A stretch of DNA of 64,000 nucleotides from Bin80 sp965219915 (GTDB lineage Bacteria > Bacteroidota > Rhodothermia > Rhodothermales > Bin80), in assembly GCA_965219915.1 (NCBI GenBank), contig OZ244794.1, forward strand, positions 1,984,001 through 2,048,000, given 5' to 3'. Position 1 is the stretch's first letter, and each line of letters begins with the position of its first letter. The position numbers and the translations under genes were made by a program. Below, piece by piece: positions 46,601 to 56,217 of this stretch. The notes under the pieces are model-generated. The model was not told the DNA's origin. It saw only the letters and a list, made by a program, of their open reading frames with translations, and did no database searches.

Positions 46601-47083
46601 CAATCAGAGGGGCAGGAGATTAACGATGGTCTAGAACGAACTGCAATGCTATCGTTAATTGATGAGCATTGGACAGAACATTTACGCTCATTGGATGAAG
46701 TAAAAGAAGGGATCGGACTTCGGGCTTACGGCCAGCGGGATCCACTTGTAGAGTACAAGATGGAGGCGTTCAGGCTTTTTTCGGAGGTCATTGACCAGAT
46801 TGGCGAGGATGTTGTGACCTTTGTATTCAGGGCAGGGCCATTGGTTGAGCGCAGGGGCAATGGTAGTGTGGGGCAGCGTAGTCGAATGGATCGTAACCGT
46901 GCAACAGCCAGACATCAATCGGCAGCCGCCTCCTTCGGCGTTGTGGGATCCAGAAATGGTGGGGCCCAACGGGATCCGAGCGCCAAACGGAAACCTGTTC
47001 TGGTTGGTGAGCAGGTGGGAAGGAATTCTTCATGCCCATGTGGCAGTGGCAAGAAGTACAAGCATTGTCACGGACGTACCTGA
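43610..47083 (+). CDS. secA: Preprotein translocase ATPase SecA
   Basis: Drives export through SecYEG. 1157 residues, about 250 longer than E. coli SecA, as usual in Bacteroidota. Walker A MKTGEGKT (198-206) and Walker B VDEVDSVLVDEARTPLIISG are intact. Extra acidic, coiled segments lie near residues 55-115 and between the DEAD motif and VDGALHYALDEKQ. The helicase-like half contains TNMAGRGTDIKLG and LQLRGRSGRQGDPGES. The C-terminus has the zinc finger CPCGSGKKYKHCHG. recN follows 16 bases later. Confidence 0.97.
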   Translation: MLKFVNQLFGDKNQREIDRKYQPVVDKIHEATSAIRGLSDDDLRGQTKVYREKIQNAVGEIETRQQEINEALRLGHTQEDEEYLTLNDRQDYFEELDELEEEWLEVAEETLDEILPKAFAVVKEVCRRLTERGSLRVRATDHDRAIRARRAYPNLQGSYAIWPNTWEAGGAQIKWEMIPYDVQLLGGVVLHRGNIAEMKTGEGKTLVAVAPVYLNALLGRGVHLITVNPYLAQRDAEWMGPIFEFLGLTVDVIDGYDAHSGGRRDAYRADVTYGTNNEFGFDYLRDNSFVIAPNQLVQRGHHFAIVDEVDSVLVDEARTPLIISGPVPQANKSRFDELKPAVERLVQAQKRIVAGCVAKAEKHLKERDLALERGDERQAKEVEGSAGLELLRASRGFPRNKRLMKLLQEPGVEQLRRKTEYFYLQDNAKNMPIVDGALHYALDEKQHALEPTDQGREFVARAAGEEVDLFVLPDVGEETARLNREYEDRKNQLYDSLREREDISEEKREHKLQNDLRVLKNALDEQTRKLYSTYSNRAERLHAIEQLLKAYTLYERDTEYIVQDDKVQIVDTHTGRVLSGRRYSDGLHQAIEAKEGVKVQAATQTYATITLQNYFRMYSKLAGMTGTAETEAEEFHKIYKMDVVAVPTNRPIARQDLEDLVFRTRREKYSAVIDKIEEYHDKGQPVLVGTTSVEVSETLSRMLRRARIRHNVLNAKRDRAKQESLIVAEAGRRGAVTIATNMAGRGTDIKLGQGIPKLGGLAIIGTERHESRRIDLQLRGRSGRQGDPGESQFYISLEDDLMRLFGPDRVAGVMDRLKLETGAVITHPWVTKSIERAQKKVEQNNFAIRKRQLEYDDVLNAQRAVIYDRRTHALKGERFRGEILSMLQKLIQQLVQRHHGEGEVDELREEFRRLLSFDYQIDRKLFFDLGDDGVAEDAYNKAVAYYERKRRALAEPFFNSMKTVLDSDVENKPERAFIDFSDGHRKLRTVVRIEDVVQSEGQEINDGLERTAMLSLIDEHWTEHLRSLDEVKEGIGLRAYGQRDPLVEYKMEAFRLFSEVIDQIGEDVVTFVFRAGPLVERRGNGSVGQRSRMDRNRATARHQSAAASFGVVGSRNGGAQRDPSAKRKPVLVGEQVGRNSSCPCGSGKKYKHCHGRT

Positions 47084-47099
47084 TCGGGCAGAGAATCAG

Positions 47100-48818
47100 A
47101 TGCTGCGTACCCTCTACATTCGGGATTACGCTATCATTGATGAACTTGAGGTTGATTTTGAAAATGGCCTCAATATCCTGACAGGCGAAACAGGTGCAGG
47201 TAAGTCCATATTGATTGGAGCGCTCAAGTTGATGTTGGGCGAGCGTGCCTCCGGTCAGATGATCCGTTCAGGTGCAAAAAAAGCAATCGTGGAAGGGGTA
47301 TTTGACAATATATCCTCACCTGAACTGGACGAATTCCTCGAAGAGGCTGAGATAGAGTTGCAACCCGTGCTGATTTTGAGACGGGAAATCACTCAGACAT
47401 ACAGCCGCGGGTATATCAATGATTCACCTGCAACGCTCACCCTGATGCGCAAGGTTGCGGCGCAGATGATTGATCTGCATGGGCAACATGAGCATCAGTC
47501 CCTACTCAAGATTGACACTCATCTGGCATTACTGGACGGATTTGGCGGACTCGCAGGCCTGCGCTCGGCATACAAGGACGCCTACGAGCGTGTAAGTGAC
47601 CTGACAAAACAGCGTGAAGAACTGTTGTCTAATCAGGGTAGTCTCGAGGTTTTGCGGGAGCGATTAGCTTACGAGATAGACGAGATTGATGCAGTCTCAC
47701 CACAGGAGGATGAAGAGAAGGAGATCAGGAATGAAATGCATCGGTTGGCACACGCAGAACGTCTCAGTGGGTCTGCGGCTTCCCTGTATTCAATGCTATA
47801 TGCCAGCGACGACTCCGCCACTGACCGGTTGTCTATTGCATACAGTGAGTTACGCGATCTGGCGCGGTTCGATCAGACGCTGGAAGCTGCCTGTGAGGAG
47901 ATCAATCAGGCAAACATTTCGGTGACAGAAATCGCAGCAATGCTGCAGAGTTACAGTGAGAGTATAGAATCAAATCCGGCTAGACTCGAAGAAGTACGCG
48001 ACCGCCTGGGGGCGCTGGATACATTGAAACGCAAGTATGGGGGCACCATACAGGCCGTATTGGCTTATCGTGAGCAGATTGCAGATGAGTTCGCAATTGT
48101 TGTTGACTACGATGCCGCTCGAAAGAAAATCGAGCAATCGCTTGCGGAAGCACAACAGACACTTTCAGACGCGGCGCAGCATTTGTCGACTAGACGTCAA
48201 GAAGTGGGCGAACAGGTCGGAGCCTCAGTCACAAAGGAGCTCGTAAGCCTTGGGATGGCGTCCGGGCGCTTCAATGTTCGAATTGATAGGCGTGAGGACC
48301 CTACAGGTTGGATTACGCTGAAAACTGCGAACCAGCAAACGGTTCGGTACAAGGCTTACCGCCATGGGATGGACGATGTGGAGTTCCTGATTACAACAAA
48401 TGTCGGAGAAGCGCTGAGGCCGCTTGTTCGCGTGGCTTCAGGAGGAGAAATCAGCCGCATTATGCTGGCAATCAAGCGTGTTTTGGCTGAGGTTGGGCAT
48501 TTATCCATTCTGGTGTTTGACGAAATAGACATTGGAGTCAGTGGTTCTATAGCACGAAAGGTGGGTGAGAGCATGGCGGATTTGGCTCGTCATCACCAGA
48601 TTATAGCGATTACTCACCTGCCTCAAATTGCAGCTTTGGCAAAGGCACACTATGTAGTGGAAAAGCCCGTGGTGAAAGGACGTGCAACTACGCAAATTCG
48701 GCGTCTGGGACCTGAGGAATCTCTGGAACATGTAGCTATGTTGATTACCGGAGCGGAGGTTACCGATGCGATGCGCCAGAGTGCAAAAGAACTAATGGAT
48801 ATTAAAAGCGATTCATAA
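47100..48818 (+). CDS. recN: DNA repair protein RecN
   Basis: SMC-like ATPase for double-strand break repair, 572 residues from the ATG at 47100. This start gives the family's N-terminus LYIRDYAIIDELEVDF; longer upstream frames overlap the end of secA. Walker A TGETGAGKS (about 28-36), a central coiled coil (about 170-390), signature ASGGEISRIMLAIK and Walker B LVFDEIDIGVSG. Its end VTDAMRQSAKELM is typical. It lies between secA and pgm on the same strand. Confidence 0.96.
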   Translation: MLRTLYIRDYAIIDELEVDFENGLNILTGETGAGKSILIGALKLMLGERASGQMIRSGAKKAIVEGVFDNISSPELDEFLEEAEIELQPVLILRREITQTYSRGYINDSPATLTLMRKVAAQMIDLHGQHEHQSLLKIDTHLALLDGFGGLAGLRSAYKDAYERVSDLTKQREELLSNQGSLEVLRERLAYEIDEIDAVSPQEDEEKEIRNEMHRLAHAERLSGSAASLYSMLYASDDSATDRLSIAYSELRDLARFDQTLEAACEEINQANISVTEIAAMLQSYSESIESNPARLEEVRDRLGALDTLKRKYGGTIQAVLAYREQIADEFAIVVDYDAARKKIEQSLAEAQQTLSDAAQHLSTRRQEVGEQVGASVTKELVSLGMASGRFNVRIDRREDPTGWITLKTANQQTVRYKAYRHGMDDVEFLITTNVGEALRPLVRVASGGEISRIMLAIKRVLAEVGHLSILVFDEIDIGVSGSIARKVGESMADLARHHQIIAITHLPQIAALAKAHYVVEKPVVKGRATTQIRRLGPEESLEHVAMLITGAEVTDAMRQSAKELMDIKSDS

Positions 48819-48824
48819 ATCTAT

Positions 48825-50420
48825 ATGCGTACCACTGCGAGAGATATCCCCCGTTTAGTACGTGCATACTACACAGATACACCCAGTGGAGCTGTCACGT
48901 TTGGCACCTCGGGTCATCGGGGATCGTCTCTGAATGGTTCTTTCAACGAGGCGCATATTTTGGCGGTATGTCAGGCGGTCAGTGAACTGCGCCCAGCGAA
49001 GGGGCCGCTGATCATGGGAAAGGACACGCATGCGTTGTCCGAACCTGCCTGTGCGACAGCATTGGAGGTGTTTGCAGCCAATGATGTGTCTGTGATTCTA
49101 GGTGAGGGATATGTTCCAACACCAGTAGTTTCGCATGCGGTTCTGGGGTGGAATCGGGATCGTACGGAGGGTTTGGCGGATGCCGTGATTATTACACCCT
49201 CGCATAATCCTCCAGAAGATGGAGGTTTTAAGTACAATCCTCCATCCGGCGGGCCGGCACCGGGCCATCTTACGGCTTTGATCCAGGAGAGGGCGCGAGC
49301 GCTCATGGCGTCTGGGTTGCAGGGAGTCAAAAGAGTTTCATTACAAAAGGCATATAGTGCTTCCACGACCATTGTAAAGGACCTGATGACTCCGTATGTG
49401 GCTGATCTTGCTGAGGTACTAGATATGGAAGTTATTAAGTGCGCGGGCGTACAGATTGGAGTAGATCCAATGGGTGGAGCTGCAGTTCGCTACTGGGAAC
49501 CGATTGCCGAGCAATATGGCTTGTCCATAAGCGTTGTTAATGATCAGGTTGACCCAGCTTTCGAGTTTATGCCGCTGGATCATGATGGTAAAGTGCGTAT
49601 GGATTGTTCTTCCAGATACGCAATGCGCCGTCTGGTTGATCTTAAAGATCGCTTTGATATCGCCTTTGGTAATGATCCAGATGTAGATAGACACGGGATT
49701 GTCACTAAAACCAGTGGACTGTTAAACCCTAATCACTATCTGGCTGTGGCAGGTAAGTATCTGTTTGAGCACCGTTCGGGCTGGCCTGAGGGCGCCAGTT
49801 TTGCCAAGACGCTTGTATCAAGCTCTATGATCGACCGTGTTGCCAAGAATCTGGGAAGAGATCTTTTTGAAGTCCCCGTTGGGTTCAAGTGGTTTGTGGA
49901 GGGATTACTTGAAGGAAGGTGCGGTTTTGCGGGTGAAGAGAGTGCAGGAGCGTCATTTTTGCGTCAGGATGGGACTGTCTGGACTACAGATAAGGATGGA
50001 ATCATACTGGCACTTCTATCCGCCGAGATTCTTGCTCGAACAGGACATGATCCGGGCGAACATTACCATTTTCTAACAGAGCACTTTGGAGAGCCGGCTT
50101 ATCAGCGGGTTGATGCTTCTGCCAGTCCTGCTCAAAAGACTGCGCTCTCCAAGTTGTCGTCCGCAAGTGTAACGGCGGATACGCTGGCAGGTGAGACGAT
50201 AAAGGCCAAGCTAACACGAGCACCCGGCAATGAAGCACCAATAGGCGGGCTTAAGGTGATAACAGAAAACGGCTGGTTCGCTGCAAGGCCATCCGGTACG
50301 GAAGACATATACAAGATTTATGCTGAAAGCTTTCTGGGAGAATCTCATTTGGTTCAGATCCTGGAGGAGGCTCAACTCATAGTTGATGATGCACTATTGA
50401 TCAGTGAACCACATGAATGA
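48825..50420 (+). CDS. pgm: Phosphoglucomutase (alpha-D-glucose phosphate-specific)
   Basis: Interconverts glucose 1- and 6-phosphate. 531 residues, the long E. coli-type enzyme. Starts soon after recN. Motifs: FGTSGHRGSS near the N-terminus; active-site phosphoserine Ser126 in TPSHNPPEDGGFK; metal loop DPDVDRHG; sugar loop GEESAGASF; phosphate loop RPSGTEDIYKIYAESF. Its last codons overlap the start region of the next mutase gene, so the two are probably co-translated. It supplies glucose 1-phosphate to nucleotide-sugar synthesis. Confidence 0.95.
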   Translation: MRTTARDIPRLVRAYYTDTPSGAVTFGTSGHRGSSLNGSFNEAHILAVCQAVSELRPAKGPLIMGKDTHALSEPACATALEVFAANDVSVILGEGYVPTPVVSHAVLGWNRDRTEGLADAVIITPSHNPPEDGGFKYNPPSGGPAPGHLTALIQERARALMASGLQGVKRVSLQKAYSASTTIVKDLMTPYVADLAEVLDMEVIKCAGVQIGVDPMGGAAVRYWEPIAEQYGLSISVVNDQVDPAFEFMPLDHDGKVRMDCSSRYAMRRLVDLKDRFDIAFGNDPDVDRHGIVTKTSGLLNPNHYLAVAGKYLFEHRSGWPEGASFAKTLVSSSMIDRVAKNLGRDLFEVPVGFKWFVEGLLEGRCGFAGEESAGASFLRQDGTVWTTDKDGIILALLSAEILARTGHDPGEHYHFLTEHFGEPAYQRVDASASPAQKTALSKLSSASVTADTLAGETIKAKLTRAPGNEAPIGGLKVITENGWFAARPSGTEDIYKIYAESFLGESHLVQILEEAQLIVDDALLISEPHE

Positions 50421-51798
50421 ACGATTACGTTTCGGGACGGACGGCTGGCGTGCTGTAATCGCGCGCGAGTTTACTTTCGCCAATTTGGACCGACTTGTCC
50501 GTGCAACCGCCAAGTGGTTAAAGCAATCCGGCAGAAACTCGCCAACCGTGATCGTCGGTCATGATACGCGATTCCTGGGTCGACAATTTGCTGAGCACGT
50601 CGCAAAGACACTCGCGGATGAAGGAGCAGCAGTAATTCTTGCTGGCGGCATTACACCTACTCCGGCCATAAGCTGGGCAACAAAAGTGCGAGGGGCAGAT
50701 GCAGGTGTGGTAATTACGGCCAGTCATAATCCACCGGAGTACAGCGGATACAAGATCAAAGCACATTTTGGGGGATCAGCCACCTCAGACATGACCGCCG
50801 CGGTTGAGGCGGCAGTTGAACCCTATTACCCGAATCGTCTGGAGTATGGTGGAGGCAAGGTAAGTGAAGAGGATATAAAGACCCAGTACGTGGAATTTCT
50901 GGGTACTCGGTTTGATCTGAGATCTATTCATTTGGACATCGTCCATGACCCAATGTATGGGGCAGGGCAGGGAATACTTTCGACGCTGCTAGGAAGTGAT
51001 TGTGTGACAGAGATCCATGGTACGATCAATCCCAGTTTTGGAGGTATACCGCCAGAGCCGATTGAACGAAACCTCCAAGACCTAATGCGTTGTGTAGTGC
51101 AAGAAGGTGCTGCGATCGGCATTGCCCATGACGGAGACGCAGATCGAATTGGTGTTGTCGATGAACTGGGGTGTACAGTCACCTCTCATATGGTGATGGC
51201 GCTGCTGGTCGCGCATCTACACAAGTATCTCGGTATGAGTGGTGCGATTGTTCGCACTTTTGCAACTTCTGCGATTCTAGAAAAAATGGGAGTTGCTTGG
51301 GGAATCCCGGTAGAGACGTTTCCGATAGGTTTTAAATATGTAACTCCGCGGTTTCTGGAGACAGAGGTACTTGTTGGCGGAGAGGAATCAGGGGGTATTG
51401 CTGTGGCGGGACATATTCCAGAGCGTGACGGCATCTATGTGGGGCTCGTACTTCTGGAAATGCTTATGCAACGCGGGAAGTCGCTTACTGCTCTTGTTGA
51501 GGAGTTGTTTGACGAATTTGGACCACACGCTTACTATCGCGCAGATGTGCATGCCGAGCAGCAGCCAGAGATCATTAAAACCTTGCGTCGCACCGGTGGA
51601 TTAGATGAAATTGCAGGTCGAAAAGTCCACTCAATGGACACTCTTGACGGGTTCAAGCATCTGATGAAGGATGCCTGGTTGTTGGTGCGTCCATCGGGAA
51701 CTGAACCCATACTTCGAATCTATGCAGAGGCTCCTACAGGTGAGGGAGCGGAGGAATTGGTGTATGACACACAAGTTAAGCTTGGACTGAAGGGTTGA
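50413..51798 (+). CDS. Phosphoglucomutase/phosphomannomutase family protein
   Basis: 461 residues from the ATG at 50413, which overlaps the preceding pgm stop (50418-50420). A GTG at 50404 is a less likely start. All four family loops are present: Ser104 in TASHNPPEYSGYK, metal loop DGDADRIG, sugar loop GGEESGGIA and phosphate loop RPSGTEPILRIYAEA. It could act on glucose, mannose or glucosamine phosphates; the sugar cannot be fixed from sequence alone. Mannose 1-phosphate supply would feed the gmd/fcl pathway. Confidence 0.93.
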   Translation: MNERLRFGTDGWRAVIAREFTFANLDRLVRATAKWLKQSGRNSPTVIVGHDTRFLGRQFAEHVAKTLADEGAAVILAGGITPTPAISWATKVRGADAGVVITASHNPPEYSGYKIKAHFGGSATSDMTAAVEAAVEPYYPNRLEYGGGKVSEEDIKTQYVEFLGTRFDLRSIHLDIVHDPMYGAGQGILSTLLGSDCVTEIHGTINPSFGGIPPEPIERNLQDLMRCVVQEGAAIGIAHDGDADRIGVVDELGCTVTSHMVMALLVAHLHKYLGMSGAIVRTFATSAILEKMGVAWGIPVETFPIGFKYVTPRFLETEVLVGGEESGGIAVAGHIPERDGIYVGLVLLEMLMQRGKSLTALVEELFDEFGPHAYYRADVHAEQQPEIIKTLRRTGGLDEIAGRKVHSMDTLDGFKHLMKDAWLLVRPSGTEPILRIYAEAPTGEGAEELVYDTQVKLGLKG

Positions 51799-51925
51799 TC
51801 GAGTTGTCGGTAACTCTTGATGACTCGGATATGAGGCAATAGGTTTGACTCGTTGTGCGGATCCTGAAACCACAGCCAGTGCCCTAGTTCTGGTGGTCGT
51901 ATGGCAAAAGAGACAATTGGAGGGC

Positions 51926-52330
51926 TTAAGAAGAGGTACGGGTGATCATCTTCCGAAGAAATTTCCATTCAAAACCATCCTTTAGAGTCTTACACGCAAT
52001 GCGAAGTGCTGGAACCCAGATACAAAAAAATATTAAAGGAGAACCCCATGAATCAGGATTATGAATCCAGGAAACAATACCCACAACTGTACAGAGCACC
52101 CAAAAAACAATGCCTACTATTGAGGCTTTATTTCCGAGTTCCACCTTCGCAATTAAATCCGCAGATACAAAAATACTGATGCTGACAACTATAGCTGCAA
52201 TCGTGACCACTAGAAATTCAGTCCCCCTCTGACCGCGACCAACCTCGCCCAAATATACCCACCAACTTAGCAGAGGGTAAACAATGGAAATCAGAAGTCT
52301 TCTCGAGTACCTAACAAAGAAGGAGATCAT
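51926..52330 (-). CDS. Small hypothetical membrane protein
   Basis: 134 residues from the ATG at 52330 (MISFFVRYSRRLL). An earlier TTG at 52372 would add 14 residues. Four hydrophobic segments are visible: LLISIVYPLLSWWVYL, FLVVTIAAIVVSISIFVSA, ASIVGIVFWVLCTVVGIV and PLIFFCIWVPALRIAC. The basic C-terminus (CKTLKDGFEWKFLRKM) may face the cytoplasm. No family recognised. The organised membrane pattern makes it more credible than the other small frames in this area. Confidence 0.55.
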   Translation of the reverse strand: MISFFVRYSRRLLISIVYPLLSWWVYLGEVGRGQRGTEFLVVTIAAIVVSISIFVSADLIAKVELGNKASIVGIVFWVLCTVVGIVSWIHNPDSWGSPLIFFCIWVPALRIACKTLKDGFEWKFLRKMITRTSS

Positions 52331-52655
52331 GGTGAATGGTTGAATCAACCCTGCCTTGGAGTACACACTCAAGTACCGAAGTTACGAACAACCAGACGCT
52401 CTTTGAACAAGCTCATTTCAATGATAAATGCTCTATCTAGGAAGCTACACCATTCGGGTCTAATCCAACGATGATGTCTTGACGAATGGCAAGGTGCAAT
52501 ATATCCATCAAAATGTTGAGATATGGAGCGGCGGCTCAACGGGGAAAGCGAATCCACCATTCGCCTTAGCATCTGCCCTCAGCCACAACGATAAGTGACA
52601 TGGAATGAGGTGTTGCATGTTCGCAAAGGCAATTAAACAAATCCGAATCGTTTAG
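52331..52655. other. Intergenic region, possible gene remnant
   Basis: A minus-strand frame at 52369-52572 encodes a short product (IAPCHSSRHHRWIRPEWC...) without signal, domain or partner. It may be the remains of a longer gene. Nothing else recognised. Confidence 0.3.
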
Positions 52656-53389
52656 TTAGGTGGCTCCTTGATGAGCTTTGACGAGTGCTGCCATCGAAGT
52701 GAATCGGAAATCATAATGGGGCCTTGATGTTGGGGGCATGGTTGCGCCGTATCCATCTTGCTTCGATCTCCGGTAAATGTGACAACTGGCAATCCCTGCG
52801 CGGTTAGCAGGCAGGTGGTCGTGGAACATGCTCTCCGCAGTGTGAAGAATCTCGTCTTTCTTGATCCCAAGTGTAGCCAGTTGATCAATCATAAAATCAA
52901 AATTACGATCCTGTGGTTTGTAACTTCCGATATCCTCGGCTGAATAGATTCCATCAAAGGAAACGCCGAGTTTTTCGTTGCTCCATGCAAAACTTTCGTT
53001 ATCAACATTGCTGAGAACGAACAGCCGGTAATGATCCTTCAAGTATCGCAAAGACTCAACCGAATCAGAAAATACCGGCCACTCACGTACGGACTGACCA
53101 TATCGCAAACACTCCTCCCAAGTCACATTGATTTGCCAATGTTCCGCGAGTCGACGATATACTACTGCCAAAACATCCTGGTACAATTTAGAGGGCGTGA
53201 GAGCTTGCTGATATGACTCGTACCGGGCATGTGTCTCCATATTTCATCACGCGAGAGGTACCGGCTAACTTGGTCAATCAGAGGCCGTAGAGCATTTGAG
53301 ATACCCGTTTCCCAATCGATCAAAGTTCCGTAAACATCAAACGTCAGAGCCTTGAATGATCGCAACCTGTTCGAACACTCTTGATTCAT
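52656..53389 (-). pseudogene. HAD-superfamily haloacid dehalogenase-like gene, frameshifted
   Basis: Two overlapping minus-strand frames make up one protein. The first, from the ATG at 53389, carries motif I (FDVYGTLIDWETGI) and ends out of frame. The second, from about 53240 to 52656, carries motif II (FVLSNVDNESFAW), the Lys motif (GSYKPQ) and the end HTAESMFHDHLPANRAGI, typical of type II haloacid dehalogenases. The switch lies near 53235-53245, around ACATGCC...ATATGG, and needs a one-base change. It may be a real pseudogene or an assembly error; neither can be told here. Confidence 0.8.
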
Positions 53390-53526
53390 TGCCGAGGAAA
53401 ATTAAGTGAATGGTTGAAAAAACGCCACATAAGAGTACCTGCTTATCTGCCATTTGTTGATCGGAAACCTGTCGAAAATTGATGAGTTTCCCCGCCCCAG
53501 TACCAGTAATCATCAATGATAGATCA

Positions 53527-55713
53527 ATGAGCAAAACAGCCTGTTGTCCCGTGCAGGGTGGTAACCACGCAATTACAAGAAGTTATTCCAATCTAGACTG
53601 GTGGCCGAATCAGCTAAATCTGAAGATTCTCGCCCAGAACTCTCCTCAGCTGAATCCCTTTGGAGAAGATTTCAATTACGCCAGAGAATTTGAAAGATTG
53701 GACCTGGATGAGTTGAAAAATGATATTTACGCCTTGATGACCAAGTCACAAGACTGGTGGCCGGCAGACTACGGACATTATGGTCCCCTCTTCATTAGGA
53801 TGGCTTGGCATAGTGCAGGGACCTATCGTGTGGGAGATGGGCGTGGAGGCGCATCAGCAGGTACGCTTCGTTTTGCTCCCCTTAACAGTTGGCCGGACAA
53901 CGCAAACCTCGACAAAGCACGACGGTTGCTCTGGCCAATAAAACAAAAGTATGGGCGTAGAATTTCGTGGGCTGACCTCATGGTGTTGACGGGAAATTGC
54001 GCTTTGGAATCCATGGGACTCAAGACCTATGGTTTTGCTGGAGGACGCGAAGATGGTTGGGAGCCTGAGGAAGACATCTACTGGGGACCGGAAACCACTT
54101 GGCTGGGCGATGAAAGATATACTGGTGATCGCGATCTAGAACACCCGTTAGGTGCAGTCCAGATGGGGCTCATCTACGTGAATCCTGAAGGGCCGAACGG
54201 TACTCCAGATCCTTTGGCAGCAGCAAGGGATATACGTGAGACCTTTGCCCGGATGGCTATGAACGACGAAGAAACAGTTGCTCTAATTGCAGGTGGACAT
54301 ACATTTGGAAAGGCACATGGGGCAGCGCCAAATGGCGAGTATGTTGGTCCCGAGCCGGAAGGTGCCCCCATCGAGGAGCAGGGGCTGGGTTGGAAGAACA
54401 GATTTGGGGATGGCAAGGGAGTTCACTCCATTACTAGTGGACTTGAAGGTGCCTGGACCACAGAGCCTGCAAAATGGGACAGCAATTTTTTTGAAAATTT
54501 GTTCGGATACGAATGGAAGCAGGTTGAGAGCCCCGGTGGAGCAAAGCAGTGGACCCCGACTGAAACATCTGCGAACGGAACAGTACCTGACGCACACGAT
54601 TCGTCTAGGAGGCATGCGCCGATGATGTTGACGACGGATCTAGCGCTGAGAGAAGATCCAGTCTATGCTTCAATATCGAAAAGATTTCAGGCTAACCCTG
54701 ATGAGTTCGCCGATGCTTTCGCACGCGCATGGTACAAGCTTACGCATCGGGACATGGGACCAGTCAGTCGCTATCTGGGACCGCTGGTTCCTGATGAGCC
54801 GTTGCTATGGCAGGATCCAGTGCCGGAGGCAGACCATGAGTTGATTGGTCATCAAGATATTGATTCGCTGAAGCACCGCATATTGGCATCGGGGCTTTCG
54901 ATTTCGGAGTTGGTTAGAACGGCCTGGGCTTCGGCGGCCTCATTTCGGGGCACTGACAAACGCGGAGGAGCTAATGGTGGTCGCCTTTGCCTGGAGCCGC
55001 AAAAAAGCTGGGAGGTCAACAACCCATCCGAGCTCCAACAGACACTTGGTGTTTTACGGAAAGTTCAAGAGGATTTCTGTGCAGAACATGATAAAAAGGT
55101 GTCGCTTGCGGATGTGATTGTTCTGGGAGGCTGTTCAGCAGTTGAGGAGGCCGCCAGGCGCGCCGGGCATAAGGTTGAGGTTCCTTTTTCACCCGGCCGC
55201 ACAGATGCAACGCAAGAAGCGACTGATGTAGATTCATTCGCTGTGCTGGAACCTGTCGCTGATGGATTTCGCAATTACGTAAAACCGGGGTTACCTCAGT
55301 CCGCGGAAAATTTATTGATTGACCGGGCGTACATGCTGACGTTGACGGCTGTTGAGATGACAGTTTTGATTGGTGGTTTGCGTGTTCTGGAGGCAAATTT
55401 TGATGGATCCGAGTTGGGTGTATTTACGGATCGACCTGGGTTGCTCACATGTGACTTTTTTGAGAATCTGCTGGATATGGACACCATGTGGACGCGTTCG
55501 GATACGGCCGAGGGTGTCTTCGAGGGACGGGACTATAGAACGGGGGAACTCAAGTGGACGGGTTCGTCTGTTGATCTGATATTCGGCTCAAATTCACAGC
55601 TGCGTGCCATCGCAGAGACCTTTGCCTCCAGTGATGCGGATGAGATGTTTGCACAGAAATTTGCGGAGACTTGGGCAAAGGTGATGAATCTTGACCGTTT
55701 CGACCTTCGGTAG
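53527..55713 (+). CDS. katG: Bifunctional catalase-peroxidase
   Basis: Haem enzyme that removes hydrogen peroxide. 728 residues from the ATG at 53527 (MSKTACCPVQGG), normal length; a longer frame to 53479 is less likely. Distal site Arg91, Trp94, His95 in RMAWHSAGTYR; the Met-Tyr-Trp adduct partners Tyr217 (GLIYVNPEG) and Met243 (FARMAMNDEE); proximal His258 in GGHTFGKAHG. The non-haem C-terminal half is present (ELVRTAWASAASFRGTDKRGGANG). No OxyR-type regulator is adjacent. No signal peptide, so cytoplasmic. Confidence 0.97.
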   Translation: MSKTACCPVQGGNHAITRSYSNLDWWPNQLNLKILAQNSPQLNPFGEDFNYAREFERLDLDELKNDIYALMTKSQDWWPADYGHYGPLFIRMAWHSAGTYRVGDGRGGASAGTLRFAPLNSWPDNANLDKARRLLWPIKQKYGRRISWADLMVLTGNCALESMGLKTYGFAGGREDGWEPEEDIYWGPETTWLGDERYTGDRDLEHPLGAVQMGLIYVNPEGPNGTPDPLAAARDIRETFARMAMNDEETVALIAGGHTFGKAHGAAPNGEYVGPEPEGAPIEEQGLGWKNRFGDGKGVHSITSGLEGAWTTEPAKWDSNFFENLFGYEWKQVESPGGAKQWTPTETSANGTVPDAHDSSRRHAPMMLTTDLALREDPVYASISKRFQANPDEFADAFARAWYKLTHRDMGPVSRYLGPLVPDEPLLWQDPVPEADHELIGHQDIDSLKHRILASGLSISELVRTAWASAASFRGTDKRGGANGGRLCLEPQKSWEVNNPSELQQTLGVLRKVQEDFCAEHDKKVSLADVIVLGGCSAVEEAARRAGHKVEVPFSPGRTDATQEATDVDSFAVLEPVADGFRNYVKPGLPQSAENLLIDRAYMLTLTAVEMTVLIGGLRVLEANFDGSELGVFTDRPGLLTCDFFENLLDMDTMWTRSDTAEGVFEGRDYRTGELKWTGSSVDLIFGSNSQLRAIAETFASSDADEMFAQKFAETWAKVMNLDRFDLR

Positions 55714-56217
55714 TTTGCGGCAAGATCGGAGAATTTCTACTCCGACAACTACATAAAGCCCGGCGATAACTCAGGCCTTGAATACTCAAGGACTTACTGG
55801 GGAAGCTACCACGCCTCGGGACATTTCGAGGCAGTAACAATGCTGTAGACGGCGCCCAACAACTTGGAATGTACAAGCGTAGATAGTACCATGCCCTCAA
55901 GGCATCTGGTTCTTGCGCAGACGCATAACGCAGTCATGACATTATGCTTCCAGCTGTAAATGCGTTGCACCACTGCAGAGTCTGCATCCACGCGAGTTTT
56001 TCGCCGATTCTCATATGCGAGGTAGCTTGGTACGCAATGATTTAAATCCGATTAGGTTAGCGAATTTATTGGAGTACGCAGCAATCACTGTGCGCAGCAG
56101 TGCATGCAGCATGGTTTCGATAAACAATGAAACGATGCCTGGAATCCGATCCTTCCATCGGACCATTCTCATTGATTTTGCCTGCGGCTGTGTACCCTGA
56201 CCGTACTCGGTCAACTG
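55714..56217. other. Intergenic region, no gene recognised
   Basis: About 500 bases between convergent katG and the KAP NTPase gene. It holds a small hairpin right after katG (listed separately). The short frames on both strands have no domain, signal or start context. Confidence 0.4.
55726..55745 (+). terminator. Hairpin just after katG
   Basis: TCGGAG and CTCCGA are perfectly complementary arms around an 8-base loop, starting 13 bases after the katG stop. The T-run of a standard intrinsic terminator is missing, so it may instead stabilise the 3' end or aid another termination mode. Confidence 0.35.

Noticed and set aside
46821..47099. Extended N-terminus for recN overlapping secA
   Set aside because: The extra residues are a shifted translation of the secA C-terminus; the ATG at 47100 gives the family N-terminus.
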